64,000 nucleotides of DNA from Roseomonas marmotae (GCF_017654485.1 NZ_CP061091.1:524501-588500); one strand, 5' to 3'; counted from the stretch's first letter, positions 28,372 through 37,496 are shown. Made by a program: numbers and translations. Notes: generated from the letters alone by a model not told the origin.

Positions 28372-29406
28372 TCAGCGCATCGGTGGCGCGTAATGCACGC
28401 CACCCTTGTTCCAGAGGTTGTTCAGCCCGCGCTGGATGCCCAGCGGCGCCAGGTTGCGGTCCCAGATCTCGCCGTAGTTGCCCACGGCCTTGACCACGCG
28501 CACGGCCCAGTCCCGCTCCAGGCCCAGCATCTTGCCCAGGTCGCCGGTCTTGCCCATGAAGCGCTGCACATCCGGGTTCGGGCTATTCGCCTGGGCGTCG
28601 ATATTCTCGGCGGTCAGGCCCAGCTCCTCGGCGGTCAGCAGGGCGAAATGGGTCCAGCGGACGATGTCGAAGAAGCGCCAGTCGCCCTTCCGCACGGCCA
28701 CGCCCAGCGGCTCCTTCGAGATGACCTCGGGCAGCACCACATACTGGTCGGCATTGGCGCCCTGGTTGTAGCGCAGCGCAGCCAGCGAGGTGGCATCGGT
28801 GCTGAAGGCGTCGCAGCGGCCGCTGAAGAAGGCCTTGCGGGCTTCCTCGATGTCCTCGATCAGCACCGGCGTCATCGTCATGCCCTGGGTGCGGAACCAG
28901 TCGGAGGCATTCAGCTCGGTGGTGGAGCCGGGCTGCATGCAGATGCTGGCGCCGTCCAGCTCCTTGGCCGACTTCACCCCGGACGCCGCCTTCACCAGGA
29001 AGCCCTGGCCGTCATGGACATTGACCGCCGCGAAGGCGAGGCCGAGCGCCGCCTCCCGCGAGAGGGTCCAGGTCGTGACGCGGGAGAGCAGGTCGATCTC
29101 GCCGGACTGCAGCAGGGTGAAGCGCTGCTGGGTGGTGGTGGGGGTGATCCGGGCCTTGCCGGCATCGCCCAGCATGGCGGCGGCGATGGCGCGGCAGTAA
29201 TCGGCATCGATGCCGCGGAACTGGCCGTCGGAGCCGGGCGTGGCGAAGCCCACGGTGGCCGGCGTCACGCCGCAGATCAGGGCGCCCCGGGCCCGGATGG
29301 CGCCGACGACATCGGCGGAGGGCTGGGCGGACGCGGCGAAGGGCAGGGCCATGAGGGCCATCGCGGCGCTCAGGCCACCGAGGCGGAGGGATGCCAGGAG
29401 GCGCAT
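28372..29406 (-). CDS. amino-acid ABC transporter substrate-binding protein (AapJ-like)
   Basis: 344 residues from an ATG at 29406, with AGAGGA eight bases upstream, a signal peptide ending in 'FAASAQ', and a family-3 binding fold. 'ARGALICGVTPATVGFATPG' and 'DADYCRAIAAAMLGD' are typical of the general L-amino-acid binding proteins AapJ/BztA, as is the C-terminal 'NYGEIWDRNLAPLGIQRGLN'. In most alphaproteobacteria aapJ is followed by aapQMP. Here a repeat element and a reductase gene follow instead, so it must borrow permeases or act as an orphan receptor. Confidence 0.9.
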   Translation of the reverse strand: MRLLASLRLGGLSAAMALMALPFAASAQPSADVVGAIRARGALICGVTPATVGFATPGSDGQFRGIDADYCRAIAAAMLGDAGKARITPTTTQQRFTLLQSGEIDLLSRVTTWTLSREAALGLAFAAVNVHDGQGFLVKAASGVKSAKELDGASICMQPGSTTELNASDWFRTQGMTMTPVLIEDIEEARKAFFSGRCDAFSTDATSLAALRYNQGANADQYVVLPEVISKEPLGVAVRKGDWRFFDIVRWTHFALLTAEELGLTAENIDAQANSPNPDVQRFMGKTGDLGKMLGLERDWAVRVVKAVGNYGEIWDRNLAPLGIQRGLNNLWNKGGVHYAPPMR

Positions 29407-29584
29407 GGGTGTCGTTCCTCTGGAGAAGTAGGGCGGCAGGCAGGCTGATGGTCGGCCGGGGCAGCGGATAGGCTTGCGGCCCCGGCCCCGCAAGGTTCAA
29501 GCAATGAGATATTCACAGCCCGGCTCCGCCGCCGCGCGCCGCCCTTGTGGTGGTGGGGGCGGGCGGGGCAGATTGGCGGCGCCG

Positions 29585-30043
29585 ATGTCCCTGGAATCCC
29601 TGACCCTCGCCCTGCCCGACCTGGCCGCCACCGAGGCCCTGGCCGCCCGTGCCGCCGCCCTGGCACGGCCGGGGGACGCGCTGCTGCTGGAAGGCCCGCT
29701 GGGCGCCGGTAAATCCGCCTTCGCCCGCGCCTTCCTGCGCGCGGCGGCGGGGGATGCGGGGCTGGAGGTGCCCTCCCCCAGCTTCACCCTGGTCCAGGCC
29801 TATGACCTGCCGCTGGGCGTGGCGCATCATTTCGACCTCTACCGCCTCTCCGGCCCCGAGGAGCTGGAGGAGCTGGGCTGGGAGGAGGCGCGGGACGGCA
29901 TCGTCATCGTCGAATGGCCGCAGCGCCTGGAATACCTGGCCCCGCCCGATGCCCTGCGGCTGCGGCTGGAGCCGGGCGAGGGCGATGCCCGCACCGCCAC
30001 CCTCTCCGGCTGGGGCGCGCGGCTGGAGGCGCTGCGGGCGTGA
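29585..30043 (+). CDS. tsaE: tRNA N6-threonylcarbamoyladenosine synthesis ATPase TsaE
   Basis: 152 residues from the ATG at 29585, the usual TsaE length; an upstream in-frame ATG at 29474 would add a Gly/Arg-rich, non-conserved stretch. Walker A is 'LEGPLGAGKSAFARAFLRA'. The conserved 'VPSPSFTLVQAYD' and 'HHFDLYRLSGPEELEELGW' follow, and 'IVIVEWPQRLEYLAP' closes the domain. It powers the TsaB-TsaD complex that makes t6A in ANN-decoding tRNAs. It heads a conserved gene string with amgK, murU and addB. Confidence 0.94.
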   Translation: MSLESLTLALPDLAATEALAARAAALARPGDALLLEGPLGAGKSAFARAFLRAAAGDAGLEVPSPSFTLVQAYDLPLGVAHHFDLYRLSGPEELEELGWEEARDGIVIVEWPQRLEYLAPPDALRLRLEPGEGDARTATLSGWGARLEALRA

Positions 30044-30110
30044 TGCAACCGAGCCAGACGCGATCGGCGCTTGGCAAAACCGGCCCGTGCCGCCAGGAAC
30101 CCGCCGCAGC

Positions 30111-31130
30111 ATGAACGCCATCGACCGCTTCCTGGACGCCACCGGCTATGGCCGGGCCAGCCGCGCCGCCCTGCCGCAGGATGCCGGCCACCGCCGCTAC
30201 ACCCGCCTCTCCGGCGCGGTGCCGCGCCCCGCCCTGCTGATGGACTGCACCGATGCCCCCCGGGTCGGGCTGACGCCGGAGGAGGACCTGCTGCCCTTCC
30301 TGCGCATCGGCGCGCATATCCGCGGCCTCGGCCTCTCCGCGCCCGAGGTGCTGGCGGAGGACCGGGCGAACGGGCTGCTGCTGGTGGAGGACCTGGGCCG
30401 GGAGACCCATGCCGGGCTGCTGGACGCCGGGGCCGACCCGCTGCCGCTCTACGTGGCGGCCGCCGAGGCCCTGGCCGCGCTGCATGCCGCGCCGCCCCCG
30501 CCCGGCCTGCCGGATTACGAGGCGCCGGCCATGACGCGCATGGCCGGCCTGACCTTCCTGGACTGGTGGTGGCCCGCCAGCTTCGGCGCCGCGCCTTCCG
30601 ACGCCATCCGCGCCGAGTTCGAGGCAGCGCTCCATGCCATGCTCTCACCCCATGCCGGGGCCGATGGCTTCGTCCACCGCGACTATTTCCCCGCGAACCT
30701 GATGCACCTGCCGGACCGGCCGGGCGCGCGGCGCGTCGGCATCATTGACTTCCAGGACGCGGCGCGCGGCCATCCCGCCTATGACCTCGTCAGCCTGCTG
30801 CAAGATGCGCGGCGGGACGTGGCGCCGGAGGTGCGGCGCATCGCGCTGGAAGCCTATCTGGCCGCCCGCCCCGGCCTGGATGCCGGGGGCTTCACCGCCG
30901 CCATGGCCGCCATGGCGGCGCAGCGCCACCTGCGCGTCGCCGCCCTCTGGGTGCGGCTGGCGCGGCGGGACGGCAAGCCCGCCTATCTGCGCCACGGCCC
31001 TCGCTGCTGGGCGCTGCTGGAACAGGCGCTGCAACACCCCGCCACCGCGCCGCTGCGCCGCTTCCTGGACCGGCATGTGCCGCCGGAGCTGCGCCGGAAC
31101 CCCGCCGCCCTCAAGGATACCGCCGCGTGA
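30111..31130 (+). CDS. amgK: N-acetylmuramate/N-acetylglucosamine anomeric kinase (AmgK-like)
   Basis: 339 residues, aminoglycoside-phosphotransferase fold. The start at 30111 gives 'MNAIDRFLDATGYGRASRAA'. ATP-site and catalytic motifs are 'RRYTRL' near residue 30, 'LLLVEDLG', 'GFVHRDYFPANLMHLP' (catalytic Asp) and 'RRVGIIDFQDAARGHPAYDL' (metal Asp). It phosphorylates recycled cell-wall amino sugars at C1. Its TGA overlaps the GTG of the partner nucleotidyltransferase murU, supporting the muropeptide-recycling role over a generic phosphotransferase call. Confidence 0.9.
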   Translation: MNAIDRFLDATGYGRASRAALPQDAGHRRYTRLSGAVPRPALLMDCTDAPRVGLTPEEDLLPFLRIGAHIRGLGLSAPEVLAEDRANGLLLVEDLGRETHAGLLDAGADPLPLYVAAAEALAALHAAPPPPGLPDYEAPAMTRMAGLTFLDWWWPASFGAAPSDAIRAEFEAALHAMLSPHAGADGFVHRDYFPANLMHLPDRPGARRVGIIDFQDAARGHPAYDLVSLLQDARRDVAPEVRRIALEAYLAARPGLDAGGFTAAMAAMAAQRHLRVAALWVRLARRDGKPAYLRHGPRCWALLEQALQHPATAPLRRFLDRHVPPELRRNPAALKDTAA

Positions 31131-31852
31131 CTTCTCTCTCCTCCGCCATGGTCCTGGCCGCCGGCCTCGGCACCCGCATGCGGCCGCTGACCGAGGCGCG
31201 CCCGAAGCCCCTGCTGCCGCTGGCCGGCCGCACCCTGCTGGACCACGCGCTGGACCGGATCGACGAAGCCGGCATCGGCAATGTGGTGGTCAATGCCCAT
31301 TGGTTCCCGGATCGGATCGAGGAGGTCTGCGCCGCCCGGCCGCAGCCGCCGCGGGTGGTGGCGGAGGATACGCTGCTGGAGACCGGCGGCGGCGTGCGGA
31401 ATGCCCTGCCGCTGCTGGGCGAGGATCCCTTCCTCGTGGTCAATGGCGACGCCTACTGGATGGACGGCCCCGTCTCCACCATCGCCCGCCTTGCCGGCCG
31501 CTTCGACCCGGAGACGATGGACGGGCTGCTGCTGATGGTCCGCGCCTCCCAGGTGGACAGCGAGATCGGCCATGGCGACTTCCTGCTCGACCCCCTCGGC
31601 CGTGTCCGATGGCCGAAGGAGCGGGAGGTCTCGCCCTATGTCTTCGGGGGCTTGCAGATCGTCCATCCCCGGCTGATGGAGGGCAGCCCGGAAGGGTCCT
31701 TCTCCATGCGCGAGCCCTGGAGCAGGGCCATCGAGGCCGGGCGCCTCTACGGCCTGGTGCATGACGGCGCCTGGTTCCATCTCTCCCGCCCCGGCGACCT
31801 GCGGGTGGCCGAGGCCGCCCTGGCCACCGGCCTGACCCGGGCGCTGTTCTGA
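31127..31852 (+). CDS. murU: N-acetylmuramate-1-phosphate uridylyltransferase (MurU-like)
   Basis: 241 residues, starting at a GTG that overlaps the amgK stop (GTGA). Nucleotidyltransferase signature 'MVLAAGLGTRMRPLTEARPK', then 'PLLPLAGRTLLDHALDRIDE' and 'FLVVNGDAYWMD' with the metal Asp. It couples the sugar-1-phosphate from AmgK to UTP, producing UDP-MurNAc directly for peptidoglycan synthesis and bypassing MurA. That is the known basis of intrinsic fosfomycin tolerance in bacteria that own this pair. Confidence 0.92.
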   Translation: MTSLSSAMVLAAGLGTRMRPLTEARPKPLLPLAGRTLLDHALDRIDEAGIGNVVVNAHWFPDRIEEVCAARPQPPRVVAEDTLLETGGGVRNALPLLGEDPFLVVNGDAYWMDGPVSTIARLAGRFDPETMDGLLLMVRASQVDSEIGHGDFLLDPLGRVRWPKEREVSPYVFGGLQIVHPRLMEGSPEGSFSMREPWSRAIEAGRLYGLVHDGAWFHLSRPGDLRVAEAALATGLTRALF

Positions 31853-31888
31853 TGCCTGGCGCTGTTTTCTGATGAAGGTCCCGCCCCC

Positions 31889-34800
31889 ATGAGCGGCACG
31901 CGCCGGCTCGGCCTCTACAACATCCCCGCGCATCTGCCCTTTCTGGACACCCTGGCGCGGGGCGTGATCGAGGAAATGGGGGAAGCGGGGCAGGACCCCA
32001 CCGCGCTCTCGCGCGTCACCATCCTGCTGCCCACCCGCCGCGCCGCCATGGCGCTGCGGGAGGCTTTCCTGCGCTGCGCCGATGGCCGCACCATGCTGCT
32101 GCCGGTGATGCGGGCGCTGACCGGCCTCTCGGTCGAGGATGCGGACGAACTCGCCCTGCCCGGGCTGCTGGACCTGCCGCCCGCCGTCGATGCCGCGCGC
32201 CGGCAGGCGGTGCTGACCTCGCTGGTGCTGCGCCTGCCGCCCCGCTACGGCGGCCCCAACGGGCCGGAGCAGGCCTGGCGCCTGGCCCGCGCCCTGGGCG
32301 AGCTGCTGGACGAGATCGCGCTGGAAGGCTGCGACCCCGCCCGCCTGCCGGAGCTGGTGCCGGAGGAATTCGCCACCCACTGGCAGGTGACCATCACCTT
32401 CCTGCGCGGCGTGGTGGAGGCCTGGGAGGGCTGGCTGGAGGAACAGGGGCTGATGGATATCGGCCCCCGCCGCGTCGCCGCCCTGAAGGCCCAGGCGCAG
32501 GAATGGCGTGACCACCCGCCCGCCGCCCCCGTCTTCGCCGCCGGTATCGGCGCGGGCGGCACCATCCCCGCCGCCGCCGAGCTGCTGCGCGTGGTGGCCA
32601 CCCTGCCGCGCGGCGCCGTCATCCTGCATGACGGCGTGGAGAAGATGTCGGCCGAGCTGTGGGAAGCCATCGCCGGCAGCCCCACCCATCCCCTGGCCGG
32701 CCAGTACCGGCTGCTGCGGCAGATGGGCGCGGTGCTGGAGGATATCCGCCCCTGGCACGGGCTGGGCGCGCCGGGCCTCGCCCCGGAAGGCCGCCCCTCC
32801 GGCGACCCGGCCCTGGCCCGCCGGGCCGAGCTGCTGGCCCGCGCCATGCGCCCCGCCGCCGGGCTGGATGCCTGGCTGGACCGCCAGCCCGAATACTGGA
32901 AGCCGGCGCTGGACGGCCTTTCCCTGCTGGATGCGCCGGATGTGCAGGCCGAGGCCGTCTCCATCGCCCTGCTGCTGCGGCAGGCGCTGGAGACCCCCGG
33001 CGCCCGCGCCGCGCTGATCACCCCGGACCGCGACCTCGGGCGCCGCGTGGCCGCCGAGCTGACGCGCCACGGCATCCTGGCCGATGATTCCGCCGGCCAG
33101 CCGCTGGGGGAGACCCCGGCCGGCGCCTTCCTGCGCCTGCTCGCCCGCGCGGTGGCCGAGGGTTTCGCGCCGGCCCCGCTGCTGGCGCTGATCAAGCACC
33201 CGCTGGCCGCCGGCGGCATGTCGCGCCAGGCCTGGATGGAGGCGGTGCGCCTGCTGGAGCGGCGCACCCTGCGCGGCCCCCGTCCCGCCCCCGGCATGCG
33301 CGGGCTGCGCGCCCGCGCGCGGGAGGCCCTGGGGCGCGAGAAGGATGCCCCCCTGCTGGCTCGCGCCCTGGACCTGCTGGACGCGCTGGAACGCGCGCTG
33401 GGCGATTTCCTCGAACTGCCCGACGGTCCGGCCCGCCCGCCGGCCGACCTGCTGGAGGCGCATCTGGCCGCCGCCGAGGCGCTGGCCGCCACCGAGACCC
33501 GCCCCGGCGGGCTGCGCCTCTATGCCGGGGAGGAAGGCGAACCGCTGGCCGTGCATCTGGCCAGCCTGCAACCCGCCTTCCGCGAGCTGGCGCCGATGAG
33601 CCCGGCCTCCTGGCCTGCCCTGTTCGACGTGGCGCTGGAAGGCCCGCTGGCGCCCAGCGTGCGGATCAGCCGGGGCCGGGCCGGCGGACGGCATCCACGC
33701 GTCGCCATCCTCGGCCTGCTGGAGGCGCGGCTGCTGCATCACGACCTCGCCGTGCTGGGCGCGCTGGAGGAAGGCGTCTGGCCCCAGGCCACCGACCCCG
33801 GCCCCTGGATGAGCCGCCCCATGCGCGCCGAATTCGGCCTGCCGGAGCCCGAGGCGCGCATCGGCCGCGTCGCCGCCGATTTCCTGCTGGCCGCCGCCTC
33901 CGCCCCCGACGCGGTGCTGGCGCGGGCGCGCAAGCGGGCCGGCAGCCCCACCGTGCCATCCCGCTGGCTGACGCGGCTGGAGACCTTCCTGGGTGGGCAG
34001 CGCGACGGGAGCGGCCAGGGCCTCGCCCTGCCGCGCAACCCCGCCGCCGCCTGGGCCGCCGCGCTGGACATGCCGGCCGAGGTACGCGCCTGCCCCCGCC
34101 CCTCCCCCTGCCCGCCGCCCGAGGCGCGCCCGCGCGAGATCAGCGTCACCGAGATCGCCGACCTGGTGGCCGACCCCTATGGCTACTACGCCCGCCGCGT
34201 GCTGCGCCTGGTGCCGCTGGAGCCGCTGGATGCCGAGGTCGGCGCCAGCGACTACGGCAACCTCGTGCATGACACCATGGCCGGCTGGACGCGGCGGCTG
34301 GACGGCAGGCCCTGGCCCGGCACCGCGCAGGCGCACGCCTGGTTCCAGGAAGCTGCCGAGGATACCCTGGCCCGGGCCGCCGCCCGGCCCGGCCTGCTGG
34401 CCTTCTGGCGCCCGCGCCTGGCGCGGATCGGCGAATTCGCCGTGGCGCAGGAAGCCGCCGCGGCCGCCGGGCACCGCATCATGCACCGCTATGCCGAGGT
34501 GGCGGGAAGGCTGACGCTGCAGGGCACCGGCCTCTCGTTGAAGGTGCGGGCCGACCGCATCGACCGGCTGGCCGACCGCAGCCTGGCGCTGATCGACTAC
34601 AAGACCGGCACACCCCCCAGCAGTTCCGAGGTGGCCGATGGCCGCGCGCCGCAGCTGCCGCTGGAGGCCGCCATCGCCGAGCGCGGCGGCTTCGAGGGCA
34701 TCGAGCCCGCCTCCGTCTCCGCGCTGACCTACTGGCGCCTCTCCGGCGGCGGCACGCCGGGCGAGGTGAAGCCGGTGAAGGGTGACCCCGCCGCCCTGGC

Positions 34801-34957
34801 CGCCGATGCGCTGGACCAGACCGAGGCGCTGCTGCGCGCCTTCCTGCTGGGCAACCGCCGCTTCACCGCCCGCCCGCATCCGCGCCGCAGCCCGGTGCGG
34901 CGCGACCATGACCATCTGGCGCGGGTGGCGGAATGGGGCAGCGCGGAGGGGGAGTGA
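31889..34957 (+). CDS. addB: double-strand break repair protein AddB (alphaproteobacterial type)
   Basis: 1022 residues. N-terminal degenerate helicase-like domain begins 'LGLYNIPAHLPFLDTLARGV' with 'VTILLPTRRAAMALREAFLR'. The C-terminal PD-(D/E)XK nuclease is visible in 'EISVTEIADLVADPYGYYAR' and 'LALIDYKTGTPPSSSEVAD' (catalytic Asp and Lys). It partners with AddA in end resection for recombination. addA normally follows addB in this lineage, but here a palindromic repeat and cbiB follow, and no addA is in the window. Confidence 0.93.
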   Translation: MSGTRRLGLYNIPAHLPFLDTLARGVIEEMGEAGQDPTALSRVTILLPTRRAAMALREAFLRCADGRTMLLPVMRALTGLSVEDADELALPGLLDLPPAVDAARRQAVLTSLVLRLPPRYGGPNGPEQAWRLARALGELLDEIALEGCDPARLPELVPEEFATHWQVTITFLRGVVEAWEGWLEEQGLMDIGPRRVAALKAQAQEWRDHPPAAPVFAAGIGAGGTIPAAAELLRVVATLPRGAVILHDGVEKMSAELWEAIAGSPTHPLAGQYRLLRQMGAVLEDIRPWHGLGAPGLAPEGRPSGDPALARRAELLARAMRPAAGLDAWLDRQPEYWKPALDGLSLLDAPDVQAEAVSIALLLRQALETPGARAALITPDRDLGRRVAAELTRHGILADDSAGQPLGETPAGAFLRLLARAVAEGFAPAPLLALIKHPLAAGGMSRQAWMEAVRLLERRTLRGPRPAPGMRGLRARAREALGREKDAPLLARALDLLDALERALGDFLELPDGPARPPADLLEAHLAAAEALAATETRPGGLRLYAGEEGEPLAVHLASLQPAFRELAPMSPASWPALFDVALEGPLAPSVRISRGRAGGRHPRVAILGLLEARLLHHDLAVLGALEEGVWPQATDPGPWMSRPMRAEFGLPEPEARIGRVAADFLLAAASAPDAVLARARKRAGSPTVPSRWLTRLETFLGGQRDGSGQGLALPRNPAAAWAAALDMPAEVRACPRPSPCPPPEARPREISVTEIADLVADPYGYYARRVLRLVPLEPLDAEVGASDYGNLVHDTMAGWTRRLDGRPWPGTAQAHAWFQEAAEDTLARAAARPGLLAFWRPRLARIGEFAVAQEAAAAAGHRIMHRYAEVAGRLTLQGTGLSLKVRADRIDRLADRSLALIDYKTGTPPSSSEVADGRAPQLPLEAAIAERGGFEGIEPASVSALTYWRLSGGGTPGEVKPVKGDPAALAADALDQTEALLRAFLLGNRRFTARPHPRRSPVRRDHDHLARVAEWGSAEGE

Positions 34958-34976
34958 CGGAGTGGCTGGCAGAAGC

Positions 34977-35242
34977 CAGGGAGCACTACTGCCCTGAGAC
35001 CCCCGCCGGGGTGACAGTGCCACCCCGGACCCTGCTTCGGATTCCGCGAGGCCTCAGCCGGAAGCCTCATGCCGGCGGCAGGTGCCTTCGCATTCTCCAG
35101 AAATTCACGCGGGCCGAATCCGCGGCCGCCGGAGGTCGATGACCGCCGGCGCATCCACCATGGCACGAAAGAAAGGGAATGGCGGGGTCCGGGGTGGCAC
35201 TGTCACCCCGGCGGGGGTTCCGAGGGGGCAGCGCCCCCTTGG
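34977..35242. repeat. composite palindromic repeat, full copy B
   Basis: It occupies nearly all of the 309-base addB-cbiB gap, which holds no gene. Components in order: weak outer hairpin (CAGGG/CCCTG, 34977-34996), inner hairpin GGGGTGACAGTGCCACCCC (35008-35026), GGACCCTGCTTCGG, a roughly 90-base spacer, central palindrome (35127-35151, one mismatch from canonical), then AATGGCGGGG, inner hairpin (35191-35209) and outer hairpin AGGGGGC/GCCCCCT (35223-35239). The 33 bases at 35000-35032 are an exact inverted copy of 35185-35217. The cbiB start codon lies 25 bases past its end. Confidence 0.85.
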
Positions 35243-35266
35243 CCCCAACCGGCGCAAGAGCAACCG

Positions 35267-36238
35267 ATGCAGGCAAACATCCTGATCCTGACAGGCGCCT
35301 TGTTGATCGAGGCGCTCGCGGGCTATCCACCCTTCCTCTTCCGCCTGATCCGCCATCCCGTGGTCTGGTTCGGCGCGTTGATCGGCTCGCTGGACCGGCA
35401 CCTGAACAGCGAGGCGCAGAGCTTCGCGCGGCGGCGGCTGATGGGCGTGGTGGCGCTGCTGGTCCTGCTGCTGGTGGCGGTGCTGCCGGCGGCCCTGCTG
35501 CAATGGGCGCTGTTGCCGCAAGGCTGGGCCGGGCTGGCGGTGCTGGCTGTGCTGGCCGCCAGCCTGCCGGCTCAGCGCAGCCTGCATGACCATGTGGGTG
35601 CGGTGGCCGAAGGCCTGGAGGAGCATGGGCTGGAGGGTGGCCGCACCGCCGTCTCCATGATCGTCGGCCGCGATCCGCAGAGCCTGGACGAAGCCGGCGT
35701 GGTGCGGGCCGCGACCGAGAGCCTGGCGGAGAATTTCTCCGATGGCGTGGTCGCGCCGGCCTTCTGGTGCGCCCTGGGCGGGTTGCCCGGCGCGGTCTTC
35801 TACAAGGCCGTGAACACCGCCGACAGCATGATCGGCCACCGCTCCGCGCGCCATGCCGCCTTCGGCTGGGCGGCGGCGCGGCTGGACGACCTGATCAACC
35901 TGCCGGCCTCCAGGCTTTCGGCCTTCTGGATCTGGCTGGCGGCGGCATTGCTGCCGGGGATGGATGCGGGCGGCGCCTGGCGCGCGGTCTGGCGGGATGC
36001 GCGGCATCACCGCTCGCCCAATGCCGGCTGGCCGGAAGCGGCCATGGCCGGCGCGCTGGGCCTGCGGCTGGCGGGGCCGCGCGTCTATGGCGGCAGGCGC
36101 GTCGAGGATGGCTGGATGGGCCGTGGCCGGGCCGAGGCCACGGCCGCGGATCTGCGGCGTGCCCTGGCGATCTACCGTCTGGCCTGCAGGCTCCAGCTCG
36201 TGACCCTCGCCTGGGCGGCGGCATTCCTGCTCGGTTAA
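35267..36238 (+). CDS. cbiB: adenosylcobinamide-phosphate synthase
   Basis: 323-residue inner-membrane protein (named CobD in Pseudomonas nomenclature) that attaches the aminopropanol arm to adenosylcobyric acid. Visible are the N-terminal spans 'ILILTGALLIEALAGYPP', the conserved 'HPVVWFGALIGSLDR', 'SMIVGRDPQSLDEAGVVRA', 'ESLAENFSDGVVAPAFWCAL' and 'YKAVNTADSMIGHRS'. The start at 35267 directly follows repeat copy B, with only AAGAG as a ribosome site. It is separated from the other cobalamin genes by a sugar transporter cluster at 36380-41910. Confidence 0.94.
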   Translation: MQANILILTGALLIEALAGYPPFLFRLIRHPVVWFGALIGSLDRHLNSEAQSFARRRLMGVVALLVLLLVAVLPAALLQWALLPQGWAGLAVLAVLAASLPAQRSLHDHVGAVAEGLEEHGLEGGRTAVSMIVGRDPQSLDEAGVVRAATESLAENFSDGVVAPAFWCALGGLPGAVFYKAVNTADSMIGHRSARHAAFGWAAARLDDLINLPASRLSAFWIWLAAALLPGMDAGGAWRAVWRDARHHRSPNAGWPEAAMAGALGLRLAGPRVYGGRRVEDGWMGRGRAEATAADLRRALAIYRLACRLQLVTLAWAAAFLLG

Positions 36239-36329
36239 GGCAAGAGCGTTGTTGCCAGCCCGATGCCGGAATGCCTAGGCTCACCACAAGCCCGCGTGAA
36301 GTGGGCATGAAGAGGGGAGGCGAGGAAGA

Positions 36330-36377
36330 ATGCGCTACCGCGCAAACGATCCGGCGTGCCTGCAGGGTGCCGCCTGA
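36330..36377 (+). CDS. putative 15-codon leader ORF coupled to the ABC ATPase gene
   Basis: ATG at 36330, TGA at 36375, encoding [15 protein letters not shown]. It has the best ribosome binding site in the area (GGGAGG at 36315-36320, nine bases before ATG, plus GAGGAAG). Its stop is two bases upstream of the ATPase ATG at 36380, which itself has only a weak AGGGTG site inside this ORF. This layout suggests translational coupling or a leader-peptide control of the sugar transporter operon. No homologue is known to me; expression is inferred. Confidence 0.45.
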   Translation: MRYRANDPACLQGAA

Positions 36378-36379
36378 CA

Positions 36380-37438
36380 ATGGCCACCGTCGATATCCGC
36401 GATGTTCGCAAGAATTTCGGAAGTACCGCCATCCTCCACGGTGTGAATGTGGATATCGAGGATGGCGAATTCGTGGTGCTGGTCGGCCCTTCCGGCTGCG
36501 GCAAATCCACGCTGCTGCGCATGATCGCGGGGCTGGAGAATATCTCGGGCGGGGAGGTCTCGATCGGCAACCGCGTCGTCAACAACGTCCCGCCGAAGGA
36601 CCGGGACATCGCCATGGTGTTCCAGAACTACGCGCTCTATCCGCATATGACGGTGCGGGACAACATGGCCTTCTCGATGAAGCTGGCGAAGGCGCCGGCC
36701 GATATCATCGAGGCGGAAGTGACACGCGCGGCCCGCATCCTGGGCCTGGACAAGCTGCTGGACCGCTATCCGCGCCAGCTTTCCGGCGGACAGCGGCAGC
36801 GCGTGGCGATGGGCCGGGCCATCGTGCGCCACCCGCAGGTCTTCCTGTTCGACGAACCGCTTTCCAACCTGGACGCCAAGCTGCGCGTGCAGATGCGGGC
36901 GGAGATCAAGGACCTGCACCAGCGCCTGAAGACCACGACCATCTACGTCACGCATGACCAGATCGAGGCCATGACCATGGCCGATAAGATCGTCGTCATG
37001 CATGGCGGGCATGTGGAGCAGATCGGCGCGCCGCTGGAGCTTTACGACCGTCCCGCCAATCTCTTCGTCGCGGGCTTCATCGGCTCCCCGGCGATGAATC
37101 TGCTGGCGGGCGTGGTGCGGGACGGCACCTTCCACCCCGATGGCGGCGAGAGCCCCTGGCCCCTGCCTGCCGGGGCCTCGGCGGTGGAAGGGCAACGCGC
37201 CACCTATGGCTTCCGGCCGGAGCATCTGCGCCTGACCGAGGACGGCATTCCCCTGACGGTGTCGCTGATCGAGCCGACGGGGTCGGAAACCCAGGTGACC
37301 GGCCGCAACGGCACGGCGCAGGTGGTGGGTGCGTTCCGGGAACGCATCACGGCACGGGTGGGCGAGAGCATCCATGTCATGCCGGATACGGCCCTCGCCC
37401 ATCTCTTCCATGGCGAGACAGGCCAGCGTCTGAACTGA
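36380..37438 (+). CDS. sugar ABC transporter ATP-binding protein (UgpC/MalK type)
   Basis: 352-residue CUT1 ATPase. Start 36380 gives '[14 protein letters not shown]', the usual opening; an upstream in-frame GTG at 36356 is less likely. Walker A 'GPSGCGKST', Q-loop '[13 protein letters not shown]', signature '[14 protein letters not shown]', Walker B '[12 protein letters not shown]', H-loop '[11 protein letters not shown]'. The C-terminal TOBE/OB regulatory domain follows ('[10 protein letters not shown]'). It serves the binding protein and permeases downstream, and could also energise the ATPase-less CUT1 system at 83-3121, since such ATPases are often shared. Confidence 0.94.
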   Translation: MATVDIRDVRKNFGSTAILHGVNVDIEDGEFVVLVGPSGCGKSTLLRMIAGLENISGGEVSIGNRVVNNVPPKDRDIAMVFQNYALYPHMTVRDNMAFSMKLAKAPADIIEAEVTRAARILGLDKLLDRYPRQLSGGQRQRVAMGRAIVRHPQVFLFDEPLSNLDAKLRVQMRAEIKDLHQRLKTTTIYVTHDQIEAMTMADKIVVMHGGHVEQIGAPLELYDRPANLFVAGFIGSPAMNLLAGVVRDGTFHPDGGESPWPLPAGASAVEGQRATYGFRPEHLRLTEDGIPLTVSLIEPTGSETQVTGRNGTAQVVGAFRERITARVGESIHVMPDTALAHLFHGETGQRLN

Positions 37439-37496
37439 CAGCAAAAAAATGGGCGCATTCAAGAACAAGCGGCGCCCCCTGAGGAGGACCACAAGA

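Noticed and set aside
30983..35023. Very long open frame (over 1300 codons) on the minus strand opposite murU and addB
   Set aside because: Its translation is His/Gln/Gly/Ala-rich with no recognisable domain, and the opposite strand encodes clear MurU and AddB. Long antisense frames are expected in very GC-rich coding DNA.
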